Source: Cadophora sp. MPI-SDFR-AT-0126
Lineage: Eukaryota > Ascomycota > Leotiomycetes > Helotiales > Ploettnerulaceae
Length of the DNA: 64,000 nucleotides
Direction: 5' to 3'
Assembly (NCBI GenBank): GCA_020747065.1
Contig: JAGMVK010000011.1
Coordinates: forward strand, 372,001-436,000
The notes beneath the pieces are model-generated. The model worked only from the letters and a program-made list of their open reading frames with translations. It did no database searches and was not told the origin of the DNA. Shown one piece after another: positions 1-11,246 of this stretch (position 1 is the first letter of the stretch; each line of letters starts with the position of its first letter). A program made the position numbers and the translations under genes.

Positions 1-858
1 CAGACCCAACAATAATTCCAGCAAGTTCTCCTTTCGTCAACCCTCCTCCCTTTTTCTTCTCTGGCGGGGTTGTAACCTCCGTCTTGTTCGCCGTCGAGTT
101 ATCATAGAAGTAATTGTTGACAATCGGTGCGGCAGTCACACTACCAGAAGGGATGTATGTCTCTGTGATGGTGTTTATGACTGGCGTATTGACTGGCGTC
201 GGGGAAAACTCGTCCCCTTGTGCAGCAATTGTCGTCTCGACTGGTATGATGATCCCCGGTGTTACGGCACATTGATATCCTTGCAGTGTTGTCAGGCCGT
301 CGGTAGAGATGTACGTTGCGCAGTATGGATACTGGTAATTGCTGATAATCTGTTAGTGTTGAAAGGAAGAGATCAGTGACATGTCGCAAACCATTTCCCA
401 ATAGCATAATTGGCTTGGCACGCAAAATCACAGTTTCCAAGATACGCATAATCGATGCATGCTGTTGCAAGTTGGCAGGATTGTAGGTAGCCGGCCGGGC
501 AGCATCCCATTGCTCCAAGATTATAGTTCACCGCACATTCCATGCCCATGGCGCAAGTGACAGGTAACTCTAAGGACGTATTCTGTCAGGCACGGCTCGT
601 ATCCCCGGAAGAGGCAGAATGCTTACGTATATCGCCTGATGCGTAACCGCAAACATCTTCATAATACTGACGTTCTTTTAGTTCTGCATTAGGGAAATCG
701 ATCAGAGAGACATCTGGTGGTGTCGTTGGTTGAGGTGCGCCGTCCGAGGCTTGTTGGTGATCGGAGATCGCTGTGGGCCGTGAAGAAGCCTGGCTGGCTT
801 GAACACCAAAGGCTGGAAAGATAGTGGACTGAAGCAATAAGAGCGAAAGTGCCAACAT
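1..858 (-). CDS. Secreted, probably membrane-anchored cysteine-rich protein (partial, 3' end off the left edge)
   Basis: I rebuilt three exons: 858-627, 569-392 and 341-1, with reading phase kept (phase 1, then phase 2). The chosen ATG at 858 opens a hydrophobic signal peptide (MLALSLLLLQSTIFPAFG). The second exon encodes a Cys-rich stretch (VTCAMGMEC, GCCPAGY, then Cys in TACIDY and NCDFAC), and the third begins with more Cys (YPYCATY). A Thr/Pro-rich stalk with N-glycosylation sequons (NST, NKT) follows, then a lysine run and the beginning of a hydrophobic segment (GELAGIIVGS) at the window edge. This is the usual architecture of fungal cell-surface proteins: signal peptide, Cys-rich ectodomain, Ser/Thr stalk, one membrane helix. 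No enzymatic motif is seen. The family is not recognised by name; the surface location is inferred. Confidence 0.72.
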
Positions 859-1712
859 CTTCAACAGATATATGTGCGCACAATACAGGAAGTCAAATGA
901 AGCACAGGATAATAATTGCGAAACCGAAGTGCCAGGATGCAAAGTGCACGCATCGTCAAACATATAGCTGCCCGCCTCTGACTCCGACAGCCTTGCTGGT
1001 GTTCTTGTGGGGGCTCGTTCAAGCCTTCTTGTCAAAATCAGTCCCGTGGCTTATTGGGTGGCTGGTGTCAACACCACTGTTTGGTGAAGAAGCGAGTACG
1101 CAAGGCTTTCCAGCGACCTGTGGAAGCGCATCATTGGCCATGCCAAGCTGAGCTGAACCTCCAAAGGATTATAGATAGACTCTTTCACATTTCGAAAAAC
1201 TTGGCAAACTTAGTTCATCTGTGCTGCACAGTGCGTATTGAGTGGTTCTCAAACGCGGGTTCTTTCTGAGGCGAGTTCATTCTCGTCCCTTGGTTAGAGT
1301 CCCACATATTGATTCGCTTAATCTGCAAAATCAATGTCAACAACAGATGCGCTGTTGTTTTGTCTTTATTGATGGAGTCCTGGCCACTCAAACCATTAAA
1401 TATCCTGAGATGAACTGTTCTGCAATAAGATTATATCAACGACTCGAAGTGTATGATCAAGCCCAGGACGTCTAGCAGAAGGATCGCCAGCGCAGGTTGG
1501 AGAGACTGGCGCGACGACAGGGTTCGTGAATTGACAATTCTTTCGATGAATCTGCACTAGTATAAAACTGGCTTAAGTCTTTGCAAGCTTAAGACTTGAG
1601 AGCAGCCAGTGCCTATCAATATCTCGAAAATCCTTTGTCAACTGAAAAACATACTCGAACAGCTGGACCCAACCTGCATCGACGCAGAGAACAACATTGT
1701 GAAGGCGACACC
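859..1712. other. Intergenic region between divergent genes
   Basis: About 850 bases between the start of the secreted-protein gene on the minus strand and the decayed gene on the plus strand. Only short open frames without recognisable protein features occur. A TATA-like TATAAAA lies at about 1560-1566, roughly 150 bases upstream of the ATG at 1713, and could have served the decayed gene. Confidence 0.5.
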
Positions 1713-3538
1713 ATGGACTACCTGTATCACATTATAATTAAAACGCCAGAAACACCAATCATAGAGACATTCGAACCATATTTGGCGCTGGGTCCTGCTG
1801 CTATTGGTATGCCTGAGCCTCCTTCGCTCCCGACGTTTGATCAAGCGCAAACCGAAGCACAACATCGATCCGAAGAGCTATTTCCCCAATGGCACGAGCT
1901 ACGACAGATTCTGGTAAGGCATGAAGCTCTGATACGAAAGCGATGGTCAAAGAAGACTAAGAAGCAACGGACAACGACAATATTGAAAGCTTGGCCTGAC
2001 ATGGCCGCATCGCACAGACCAGATTGGGAGGCATACTTGAAAGAAGTAGACCTTTTAAAGACGAGGGAGACAAGATCTAGAGAAGCCTATGTCTGGCCTT
2101 ATCTTAACGTGGAAGATTTAGTCAAAGACAATACACTGCTTGTCTTCTTGAATTCGAGGGGGAAGCATACACCAGGCACGTTTGCTTTTGGAGACGCTGA
2201 TGCAACGTATCTAGGCCGGATCAAAGGTGCTATCCGTGTATCTTTTCTTCAAGGACATACGATGCCTCTTGTTGGAAATACTGCAGAGATCTATGGTCGA
2301 GTGCTCCCTTAAGGCGAGACTTCCAAGATGAAGATAGTTGCGAGGATTGAACACGAGACAGGAGAGGATTGTTGATTTTGGAAATTCAGTAGAGGATACT
2401 ACACTTCTTGTTGAAATGCTGTAAGAGCATTCTCCATGATATGAGTGCGGAGGACATGATCACCAAAGCACCTGTCTTGCCAGAGCCGCCACTCATTACT
2501 GATACTTCCAATTGGCCTAGCGTCGCCGCCATTGCGGCCGAAGCCCCCTACCGTCCGCCCATCGAACCACACTTTGGTCGTCTAAAAGCAATGGTTGATG
2601 CGAAACGGGCAAGCCTTGAGTATGAAATTGTGGCTTTGAGGGAGGATCCTGAGTATTTCGCACAAGTCGTTGGCGACTGGAGTCTCCATCAACATGAACA
2701 GATGCTGGACACAAATGGAGAAGTGCACCCAGATTTGAACAAACCGAGTTTCTGGGATGCTGTCCTGGAGGCATTCATTACCTAGTACTACACCATGATC
2801 GTTGTATGGGATATGTTCAGCAAGCAATTGGGAGGGCTGGTCACCATTCAAGCTCGATACACCAGCCAGATAAAACCTCACGAAAGACTCCCTACAGAGC
2901 TCGCAAAAGCAATAGCGTGTTTCAAATTTATGCTCAAACAGCTGTCAGAGCTTCCCGTCTGGCGACTTAAGATTGGCATTCCATATTCCCCTAACTTCCG
3001 TCACCTTTGGACTCGAGACCCCCAGCAGCCGAAGACAACCCATTTTGACGAATCCTTCAAGTCGCTCTCTCGCGCCTCTGCAGAACCCGAACCAAAATTC
3101 ACCGCACCCGAGCAAAAAACAAAGCCCAAGACTCGCGGCATTGTCCAAGATTGCCCTTCAATCCAGAACAAGGACTTAGCCACCAAATCAGAAGCAGGGA
3201 CAGATCCACCACTATCCTTCAAGCTGAAACCCCGCTCGTTCAAAGTCTTCAGAGCATTTTTTCACAATCCCGCAATTTCAAATTTACAGGGAGAGATACC
3301 ATGGTCAGACTTCCTCTTCGCGATGTCAGAGATTGGGTTCGCTCCTGAGAAATTATATGGTTCGGTGTGGCAGCTTTCCCCGCGTTGTCTTGATATTCAG
3401 CGCAGTATCCAGTTTCATGAGCCGCATCCTGTTGGCAAAATACCGTTTAGAATGGCGAGATGGATGGAGAGGAGATTGAATAGAGCGTGTGGGTGGGATG
3501 GTGGGATGTTCGTCTTGAAAAAGCCTTGTGTCACCTGA
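1713..3538 (+). pseudogene. Decayed fungal-specific protein of unknown function
   Basis: The ATG at 1713 has a good context (ACACCATGG). The first frame runs to TAA at 2310-2312. After a region that needs a one-base shift near 2370, homologous-looking sequence resumes; TAG at 2390-2392 interrupts LEIQ*RILHFLLKCCK, and TAG at 2783-2785 interrupts FIT*YYTMIVVWD. Apart from these breaks the reading continues in frame to 3538. The C-terminal part (FHEPHP, GRIPW-like EIPWSDFLFAMSEIGF, GSVWQLSP) belongs to a fungal-specific hypothetical family I recognise by pattern but cannot name. Both TAGs can be explained by CAG-to-TAG changes. No donor/acceptor pair plausibly removes the stops. I consider it a dead gene; a sequencing error would have to have struck at least three times. 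Confidence 0.72.
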
Positions 3539-4022
3539 AGGGATTGAATGTTGGATCTTCAGTGTCCTAAGACGTAGGATCGTTTTTACGGGCATAATAT
3601 GCTAAACGAATTTGTATGATCATTCTAGTGTACGACTTATCTGTCATGAAGAAACAAAATTTCAACGGGATACTCAGAGATGGTTCCGCCGTTGGATAGC
3701 CCAGAATTAAGTCGATACGTGCCACCGCAGTCTTTATAACTCTTTTCATACACACCTATGCTGAGATCGAGGGTAATACGACCATGCTTCCAATCTCTGG
3801 GCGCCTACACCGAGATGTCACTGCAAGCCTTCCATTGGCTCAATATCCATCATACAGGTAAGCGAAAACTTGGCAAAATCAGTCTCTGATTCAATCAATG
3901 ACATGCTTCGATCAAAATGGTGCAATGCTCCTCAATATGGCATAATCCTCCACAGATATACATTTTATCTCTCTCCCGCGTGGACTCCATCTCTTCTCAT
4001 TTGACAAAATACCTTCTTCGCT
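3539..4022. other. Intergenic region
   Basis: A spacer downstream of the decayed gene and upstream of the phosphatase ATG. The last ~70 bases before 4023 are pyrimidine-rich, as in many fungal leaders. No gene seen. Confidence 0.5.
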
Positions 4023-4670
4023 ATGGCAGGACACATCCATGTTATCCGCCACGCAGAAGCGATCCACAACATAACTAAAGACTTCACCCTTCCAGATCCA
4101 GCGCTCACACCCCTCGGCAAAACACAGGCTTCAGCACTCTCCCAGAACTTCCAACACAGCAACAAAATCGGACTAATCATCTCCTCGCCTCTACGTCGCA
4201 CGATCCAAACGACCCTTCTCGCATTCCCCCATGTCCTCGATAAATCTTACTACGCTCCTGGAACCGGAGGGGTCTCGAACGGCGCAAAGTTAATTCTCGA
4301 TCCCAAGTTGCAGGAAAGGAGTGCAGAGCCATGTGATACGGGATCTAGTCGCGAGGTTTTGGAGCGGGAGTTTTCTGAGCTGGAATTTGGGTTGTTGGAG
4401 GATGGGTGGACAGGGAAGACGGGATTCTATGCTGTGGATGATGAGAGTGTGGAGGAGAGGGCGCGGAAGGTGAGAGGGGAGTTGAGAGACTATGTTGAGG
4501 ATTTGGGAAGGAGGGAGGGGCAGGGCGAGAGGAGAGATGTGGTTGTTGTTACGCATGGTGTTTTTATGAAGTTTTTGGTTGGGGATCAGGGGATTGATTT
4601 ACCGAAGGCGGGGTGGAAGACTTTTCATGTTGAGGAGGGAGAGACGGGTTGGGTTTTGGTTCCGGTTTGA
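4023..4670 (+). CDS. Histidine phosphatase (phosphoglycerate mutase-like) family protein
   Basis: A single exon of 215 aa, intact, from ATGGCAGG. The N-terminal catalytic signature is IRHAEAIHN (R9, H10), followed by SPLRRTIQT (R58, R59), LQERSAEPCDTGSS (E98, the usual acid position) and VVVVTHGVF (H178). These match the RHG/RHAE core of the cytosolic phosphatase branch: a phospho-His10 intermediate and a second His closing the pocket. Substrate cannot be told; fungal members include small-molecule phosphatases. The coding strand switches abruptly in composition: 4081-4140 holds 26 C and 8 G, while 4441-4500 holds 3 C and 31 G, so codon choice changes midway without a break in the family pattern. 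It sits between two pseudogenes and is itself intact. Confidence 0.9.
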   Translation: MAGHIHVIRHAEAIHNITKDFTLPDPALTPLGKTQASALSQNFQHSNKIGLIISSPLRRTIQTTLLAFPHVLDKSYYAPGTGGVSNGAKLILDPKLQERSAEPCDTGSSREVLEREFSELEFGLLEDGWTGKTGFYAVDDESVEERARKVRGELRDYVEDLGRREGQGERRDVVVVTHGVFMKFLVGDQGIDLPKAGWKTFHVEEGETGWVLVPV

Positions 4671-5202
4671 GGATTGAAGTGTAGTAGATGCCTTTTTCCG
4701 ACGCCATTCTTTCGGGAGAGTTTGTTTGAGCGTTGGACCGCGATTTGGCGGTTCCGTTTCCAGGTCTTTGATCTTCGAGCTTATGGTGTCTGCGAGCCTA
4801 CGACTGAGGCCTCTGTTTGATAGATTTGTTATATCTCCTCCTGCGTTGGAAACACTTTTCGAGAGCGATTGAGGGATGTTTGATAGCTTTCTACCATCAA
4901 CAAACCAGTCGTTGGCAAGCAGTCATTGAAGCAAGTCAGCCACTACTGTCTCATAATTCGTGGTAAGTGAAGCTAGCACAAGCGAATTAATTGATAGTGA
5001 TTATTTTATGTTTCATAGAAGGATTCGAAGGATGTTGTGCCACACTGCAAGGTAATGTCACTTAGCGCTTGATCGACAATACGGGACATCAGCCCTATCA
5101 CAATTATCGTGGACTTTAGTTCTCACCCTCGTCTGCTCAATAAACCTTGGCAACAAAAGCCTCTCCCTAATTTCAATACACTGGAAATGCTCATACTCCA
5201 TC
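4671..5202. other. Intergenic region
   Basis: A spacer of about 530 bases. An open frame from 5109 overlaps the NLR-like start out of frame and has no protein features. Nothing else seen. Confidence 0.5.
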
Positions 5203-8200
5203 ATGGATCCACTTACTATAATAACCAGCATCCCGACTTTGGTCGATATATGCAAACGCTGCATCAGCGGCCTCAAATCAATGATAGATGCCTCCAAAGA
5301 CTGCCCGATCCTCCTCTACGAGATCACGAATCTAGAGACACTTCTGCAGCGGCTGGGATACGAGAAGAAAACCCAAAACCAAGACCAAACTTCAAATCAA
5401 GACAAAGATGGGAGCAAAAGTACTACTACATCAGAATCATTTCCTGTCCAAGCTTTAGAGAATCATGTTAAAAGAATGCGTACACGAATGCAAAATATCG
5501 AGCGCAAGCTTGCAGTGAAAGACCACAGGTTCGGAGGTTTGGTGAAAGCGGTGAAATGGCCGTTTAGCGAGAATGAGGTTAAAGATTTACTGGGCGATTT
5601 GGAGAGGGATAAGTTGTTGTTGAATTTATTGGTGCAGGGGGATCACTTGTGAGTTTCTCCCTCACCGTCACCAACCGCGAGAATGTTATTTCTGGGAAAT
5701 AAGACTGATTGGATTTTGTTAGGGCACTTTCTCAAGCGTTGAGGCTGGATGTTAAGGATATCTTGATGATCGCGCGGTGGAGAATATTTGCCGAGTATTT
5801 TAAGGCAACTGGTTCAGAAGAGGGGAGAGTGTTCGGTGGAATTGAGGGCGTTGTGGAAGAAGAGGAGTGCGACGGGGGAGCCGCTAAGTCTGTGAGAGAC
5901 GGTCGAGCTCCTTGAGGAGCTTGTGAGCAAGGAAGAACGGGTTTGCGTCCTGTTGGATGGGCTGGATGAGTTAGATGATGAGGATGGGGTGTTGGACTGG
6001 ATACTTAGATTGTCCAAATCGGGAAAGATAAGTCTGATGACAACTTCGCAGCAACGTCCAAAGATGCTTGACAAAGTTGAGTCGGTGGCTCACGTCGAGA
6101 TACGCGCGGATGAGGCAGATAAGCGAGTACGTGAGGACCTTAATACCGAGCATTACGAAAGGGAGGCCAGAGCTACAGCAGACGATCATAGATAGTGTCT
6201 GTGCTGCGACTTAGGGCATGCAAGTTTCTTAACTGAGAAAAATGAAGCATCAGGTTAACAAAGAAGCAGGTTCATCATCGCAACCCTTCACATGGAAGCG
6301 CTATCCGAACTTGGAACCAAAGGCGACATCCGGCGCACTCTCAAAGACTTCTCCATCGACGGCCAATCCCTCAACAGCCTCTATCAAAAAGTCATGGACC
6401 GCATCGCAGAGCAATTCAAGATCAAGATCAGCATCGCTCATCGATTACTAGCATGGTTGACAAGGGTTCGTAGGCCGCTGAGTCCGGGTGAACTGCTTCA
6501 TGCTTTTGCGATTCGGGAAGGAGATCAGGAGTTCCGGAATGATATGCTGTATGGGATGGATTATCTGCTGGTGACTTGCAAGGGATTGGTGGAAGTCGAT
6601 CGGGAGAGTAATGTTGTGAGATTGGTCCACAGGAGTGCGAGGGAGTTTTTGGATAAGCATGGATTACTGCAGGTGGTGAGGAAGATATCGCGGGGACGTG
6701 TCTCACGTACCTGCCACTGAACGAGCTCCAAGAGCAGCCAGCTGATCAGGACGCTCTTCAAAAATTGATCGATCGGTATCCGTTTCTTCAATATTCAGCA
6801 ATCTCATGGGGTCACCACGCGAAAGCCATACAACATGTTACACAAGAGATGGAAGATAAAGTCCTTGCTTTCATCCAGCTACCATACCGAACATCCGACA
6901 TCCTCCTTGAGTACTGGGCGAATAATGAAGCCACACAGCGCTCCCTCGAGATCTGGAAAGGTGAGCGTCGAGCTTCTGGTCTCCATCGACTCGCCCATCA
7001 TAGGATCAAATGCCATCTCATGGATATCCATCTCGCGATATTCTTCCGCTTCACATCAATCCTCGAATCCCTCCTTAGTGACGACCCAAAACGGTACTGG
7101 AAAATGAAGCCCAATAATCCGCTGTGTTGGGCTGCGAGATTAGATCGCTATGAAGAGATGAAGATCATGATCGAGAATGGCGCGGATGTGAATGCTGAAG
7201 GAGGAGTCGGCTGGACACCATTGCACTGGACGTGTATTTGTGCTTCGCTAGAGGTGGTGAAGCTCTTGCTTGATGCTGGTGCAGACTTGAATTGATACAC
7301 TGCTGAGCCGAACGGTGGCGAGACGCCACTGCATAAAGCAGTTTTTCACGATCGCGCGGACGTGGTAGAGGAATTGCTCAAGCGCGGTGCGGATGTAGCG
7401 GTGGGTTCTCAAGGCTAGCCTAATGCTACACCCTTGAGCTATGCTTCGGATAGAGACAGACCGAAATGTCTTGAACTGTTGGTCTTCAAGCACAACGCCT
7501 TGAATGCAGATAATACTGCTGGTCTGATGATTCCAATCGAAGATCCCGCTTTGCCTCGCCGAGTCCTCGACAAAGACATAAATCCTAATCAAGATTTTGG
7601 CCTCGGCCGCAGCAAGCTGGATGCGGCAATTCAGCTACGAGACAGCGAACTCATCAGTCTCTGTCTAGAGTACGGCGGTCTACCAAAAGCATACTGGACG
7701 ATCGAAATGCCGGAGATAGCACACCACAGCCAAGAGCCCTGGTTTGTGAAACTCCATGCGCTAATAGCTGGCCATGCACCACCTGTGGCATCCCCTCGCG
7801 ATCTGACTACGTAGTCATAAGCCGTGACACACCCGGAAAGGAACTGTATCTTGAGCTTCGAGTTCTGGGAAATAGTCCTCCGCCAGGGAAGATCATCTTT
7901 ACGATCACGTCGCATGACCAAGGGTGGTCGTCCTTCCCACATGATCATGGTGCCTATATGGGATCGCAGAGCTTCTTCGCCGCAGATGTGTACAAGGAGG
8001 GTCAAAATGGAGACAAGGAGATATCGTCCAGAAAGAAGAGGATCATTTATAATGTTCATGCTTCGAAGTAGTGGAAGAAGCATGTTGTGGTTTGGGAGAA
8101 GAAGGATGCGGAGAGGCATTTGGGGAAGTGGATGGAGGGGCTGAATCTCGGGTGTGTAGTCAGAGTATATGCTAGGGCGCCGGATTGAGAGTGGGAGAAT

Positions 8201-8236
8201 CATGTTGGAGAAGTAAAGGTTGATGTTTTTGCTTGA
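5203..8236 (+). pseudogene. Decayed NACHT/NLR-like protein with ankyrin repeats and a C-terminal beta-type domain
   Basis: The N-terminus (MDPLTIITSIPTLVDICKRC) is the fungal NLR N-terminal type, with a clean intron 5649-5722 (GTGAGT...GTTAG). A Walker-B-like VCVLLDGLDELDD lies at about 5941-5980, but no Walker A (GxxxxGKT) can be found between the N-domain and Walker B, which suggests an internal deletion near 5800. Further on come the winged-helix-type region (about 6270-6660, VRLVHRSAREFL), ankyrin repeats (ENGADVNAEGGVGWTPLHW, GETPLHKAVFHDRADVVEELL) and a C-terminal block (TSHDQGWSSFPHDHGAY). Breaks: frameshift near 5840, TGA 5893-5895, a degraded stretch 6195-6270, a frameshift near 6690, TGA 7293-7295, TAG 7416-7418, a frameshift near 7800, TAG 8069-8071 and TGA 8186-8188. 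Such proteins normally act as intracellular sensors in fungal self/non-self and heterokaryon responses; this copy cannot make one. Confidence 0.85.
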
Positions 8237-9057
8237 GGGTGGGGCAAAACTCGGTTGTTGTTGACTTGAGGAAAAGGGCCTCGGTTAAGATATGGAGTAT
8301 GACGCTTGATGGTAGTTAGACGCTTCATGAGGTCTTCTCGGTGCCTGGGGAAACTCAAAAATCTCTATTGCTCCCGAAGGTGGAAGCATCCAGGAGAATG
8401 ATAATTTAAAAAAGCAAGATCTTACAAACTCGTCAAGCTCATCAGGCAGGAGTGTTGTTTGACTGTGGGAAATAAGTTCGCTCAGCGGCACGACAAACCT
8501 AAAACAGCAGGTGGATTAAGATCATGCCCGTCTCAATAAATAATTCAGCCCTACACGCGAGATGTTGGTGCGTAAGTGAGGTAGCCGGTGGTCGTAAGTC
8601 TGGACGAATCATCATGAACAACCTTTTGCGGACCAGGGTGTAGCTGCAGGCTCACGATAAATATGATGGATCAGGGCTGCAAGTTCAAGGTTTTGGTGGG
8701 CTAGGCGCGCTAAAAACGGCAGGCTTCCAAGCCTAAATCAACGACACCCAGCCATACATACAGCCGATTTGACCTGCAGACGACGTTCTGCATTTCACTC
8801 GCAACCACTTGCATATCAACGCTTTCGATGTCATCATTTAGTGGCACAACAACATTGGACGTAAAGTACTTATGTTCTTGGCGCATTGCTTTCCTATTCT
8901 GGATAAGCTCTAGGCCGCATCATGTCAGCACCTAGGATAGCCCCGCTGACATTGGCATGGGACTTGACTACGTCCTTATTTCTCCAATTCAATGCAGACC
9001 TTCCTCTTACTCGTACCCTTTCTACACTCACCATGTTTCTCGCGCCTCTCCTGAACT
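8237..9057. other. Intergenic region
   Basis: About 820 bases upstream of the Zn2Cys6 gene. Short open frames only (for example 8285-8491 on the minus strand), with no recognisable product. This is presumably the promoter and leader of the regulator. Confidence 0.5.
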
Positions 9058-10880
9058 ATGGCTTCCACGTCCGACAACATCCAAGTGCCCATTGCGCAGT
9101 TTCATAAACATGGCTTGCAGCTGCGGTCTGGCAGCCCATCATCGCAAGTCCCAGTCGAGGACGCGCCGAGGAAGAGATCAAAGGTCAAGACTGGATGTTA
9201 TACATGCAAGCAAGTACCGCGATTTGCGCAAACGAGGAGCCTCTTCTAAACTCAGTAAATAGAGCCCGACGAGTAAAATGCGACGAAGCTAAGCCTTGGT
9301 GTCAGCGATGCATCAAGTTTGGAGTCGACTGCGACGGCTACCCTGCGCCGAAAGGCCCCCCACGAGTGTCTAAACATCTACGACCTCGAGATCCAAGAGC
9401 TCTAGCTCCTCTGGCAAGACGTACCGTCATATATTCAATGGAACCCGCGCGACTATTTGAAGACGAACAGGAAGGACGATGTTTCAGGATATACTGCGAG
9501 GAGATGGCATACCAGATCAAAGGACCATTTAAGACCTCGCTGTGGAATCGCTTGATTCCTCAAGTTAGTGAGGCGGAACCGTTTATTCGACATGCTATCA
9601 TTGCTCTCGGGGCTATGAAGAAGATCACGCATGGGCCGGATAATGCAGGAGGGGACTTCCAGCTGCGGCCTTCGAATGCGTCGGATTTCTTCTATGCGTT
9701 GCGGCAGTATGAGAAAGCGCTACAGGGAATGAGGCAGAATATTGCGGATGGGAGGAAGGATATACAGAAAGCGTTGATTGCGTGTATACTGGTCTTCTGT
9801 TTCGAGACCATGACGAACAAGATGAATAATGCCGTGGTGAACGCCGAGAGTGGTTTGTTACTCTTACATTCGTGGATGCGCGAGAACTTGCCGAATCATG
9901 TTGGTTGTAATCCGAGCAAAGAATGGCAGGACCACCGGATTGAAGAAGATCTCATGATTGCGTTCTCAGGTCTGGATCTACAACTCCTGTTCTTCCGGGA
10001 CGGGCGACCACGTAGAACTCACGAGTATGTAATAAGCAGCGCCGATGGATCGATCGCCCAAATGCCTGCTGAGTTTGGGACATTGAAAGCCGCGCATAAT
10101 TTCTGGATGTTGATTATGAGAAGGAACTATCACTTCATTGTGATGGTCCTTGGGCAAGGGAAAGCATCTGAGATGTGCGGGCCCCTGATGCACGGCGATG
10201 CTCCATATGAAGACTGCGTGAACATCTTTCCCGGAGGAAACATTTTCAGCACCCCTAAAGAGCCGCCGTTCGAGCTGTTTCCCGCATGCATGCGGTACTG
10301 CGACGACATTGCAAAGTGGACGAAAGCTACTGCGAAGGGGTTTGCAGAAACGGAAGCGACAGGGACTGAAGAAGAGAAAGTCTTACTTGCTTTGCTCAAG
10401 ATACATTCTATCATGGGCCCGATCATGCTCACAAGCGCATTTTTCACCACGCAAACAGCTTACGATCAATACCTCTCCGAGTTCCGCAAAATCGTCAGTC
10501 TTTGCGAATGGGTCCTACCACGACTCATGGCTTCCGCAGCCGGCAAGGCAGTCTACCATTTCGATCTTGGGGTCTTGATCGGCTTGTTTCTTGTCGGTGC
10601 CAGATGTCGAGATCTCGTTCTAAGGAACAGAGTCATTGATCTTCTTTTGTGTTGTAAACTCAGAGAGGGGTTCTGGGATTCTGCAGCGGCGGGTTTGTTT
10701 ATCGTTTGGGCGCGAGATCTGGATGAGGAGGGTAGAGATGAGAATGGTGAGATACCGGAAGAGAGGAGGTGGTTCATTACGAGTGCATATGTGGATATGG
10801 ATAAGCAGAAGTGTCTTGTTAGTGCTACTCAGAAAGCGTTGGATGGGTTGAAGTTCAAACATAAGGAGATATTTTGGTAA
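9058..10880 (+). CDS. Zn2Cys6 fungal transcription factor
   Basis: Two exons, 9058-9209 and 9263-10880, give 589 aa. The zinc cluster is split by the intron: C47, C50 | C57, C64, C67, C74 (CYTCKARRVKC...WCQRC...C). Only a GC-AG intron (9210-9262; donor GCAAGT, acceptor AATAG) restores phase and the invariant Lys-Arg-containing loop; the nearest GT (9214) cannot, with any nearby AG. A basic segment precedes the cluster (RKRSKVKTG). The rest is the long, mostly helical middle region of fungal regulators, with about 90 residues of linker then FRIYCEEMAYQI and FIRHAIIALGAM, the pattern of the DUF3468-type domain. Nuclear DNA-binding regulator by family. Its targets are not indicated by the flanking genes, which are a pseudogene and a housekeeping chaperonin. 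Confidence 0.88.
9210..9262 (+). other. GC-AG intron inside the zinc-cluster codons
   Basis: A 53-base intron with donor GCAAGT and acceptor AATAG; a CTAAA branch-like sequence sits just before the acceptor. Using it joins AA to A (Lys) and yields the canonical Zn2Cys6 spacing. Confidence 0.8.
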
Positions 10881-11246
10881 TATTCATGTTCCATGAATAG
10901 CAAAAACATATGAACAAGATAAAGACATTTCTAATCAAAAACCCATTCCCACCCTGCCATCAATGATCTCATACGAAATGATTTAGGCTAGCCATAAATA
11001 GACACCTTTCAGCTTGAAGCTGTCGAGGACATTCTGTATCAGTCACGTGCATATTATTCTCTTGGCGCGGATTTCGATCGCGTCTCGCGAAATTTCAGTT
11101 CAGAGCTCCATCAGACGGCAGCAACCTCACAGAGCTTCCCACCTCCCACCAGAAACTCAGCCACAGTCCACGACTATCCCCGGCTATAAACTCAGTATTT
11201 GCGAACCTCAATATCTCTGTACGATAGCTCCTACGAGTCCGCAAAC
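10881..11246. promoter_or_regulatory. Promoter and leader of CCT7
   Basis: A short spacer between the regulator's stop and the CCT7 ATG. It contains a CATGAATAG/ATTCATG near-palindrome just past the upstream stop, and a pyrimidine/AC-rich stretch before the ATG. It must hold both the upstream gene's 3' end signals and the CCT7 promoter. Confidence 0.45.

Noticed and set aside
2310..2785. Introns to explain the in-frame stops of the decayed gene
   Set aside because: No donor/acceptor pairs with correct phase remove the stops, and the sequence either side of each TAG is continuous in the protein pattern.
5109..5471. 120-aa open frame overlapping the NLR-like start
   Set aside because: Out of frame with the recognisable N-terminal domain, which begins at 5203.
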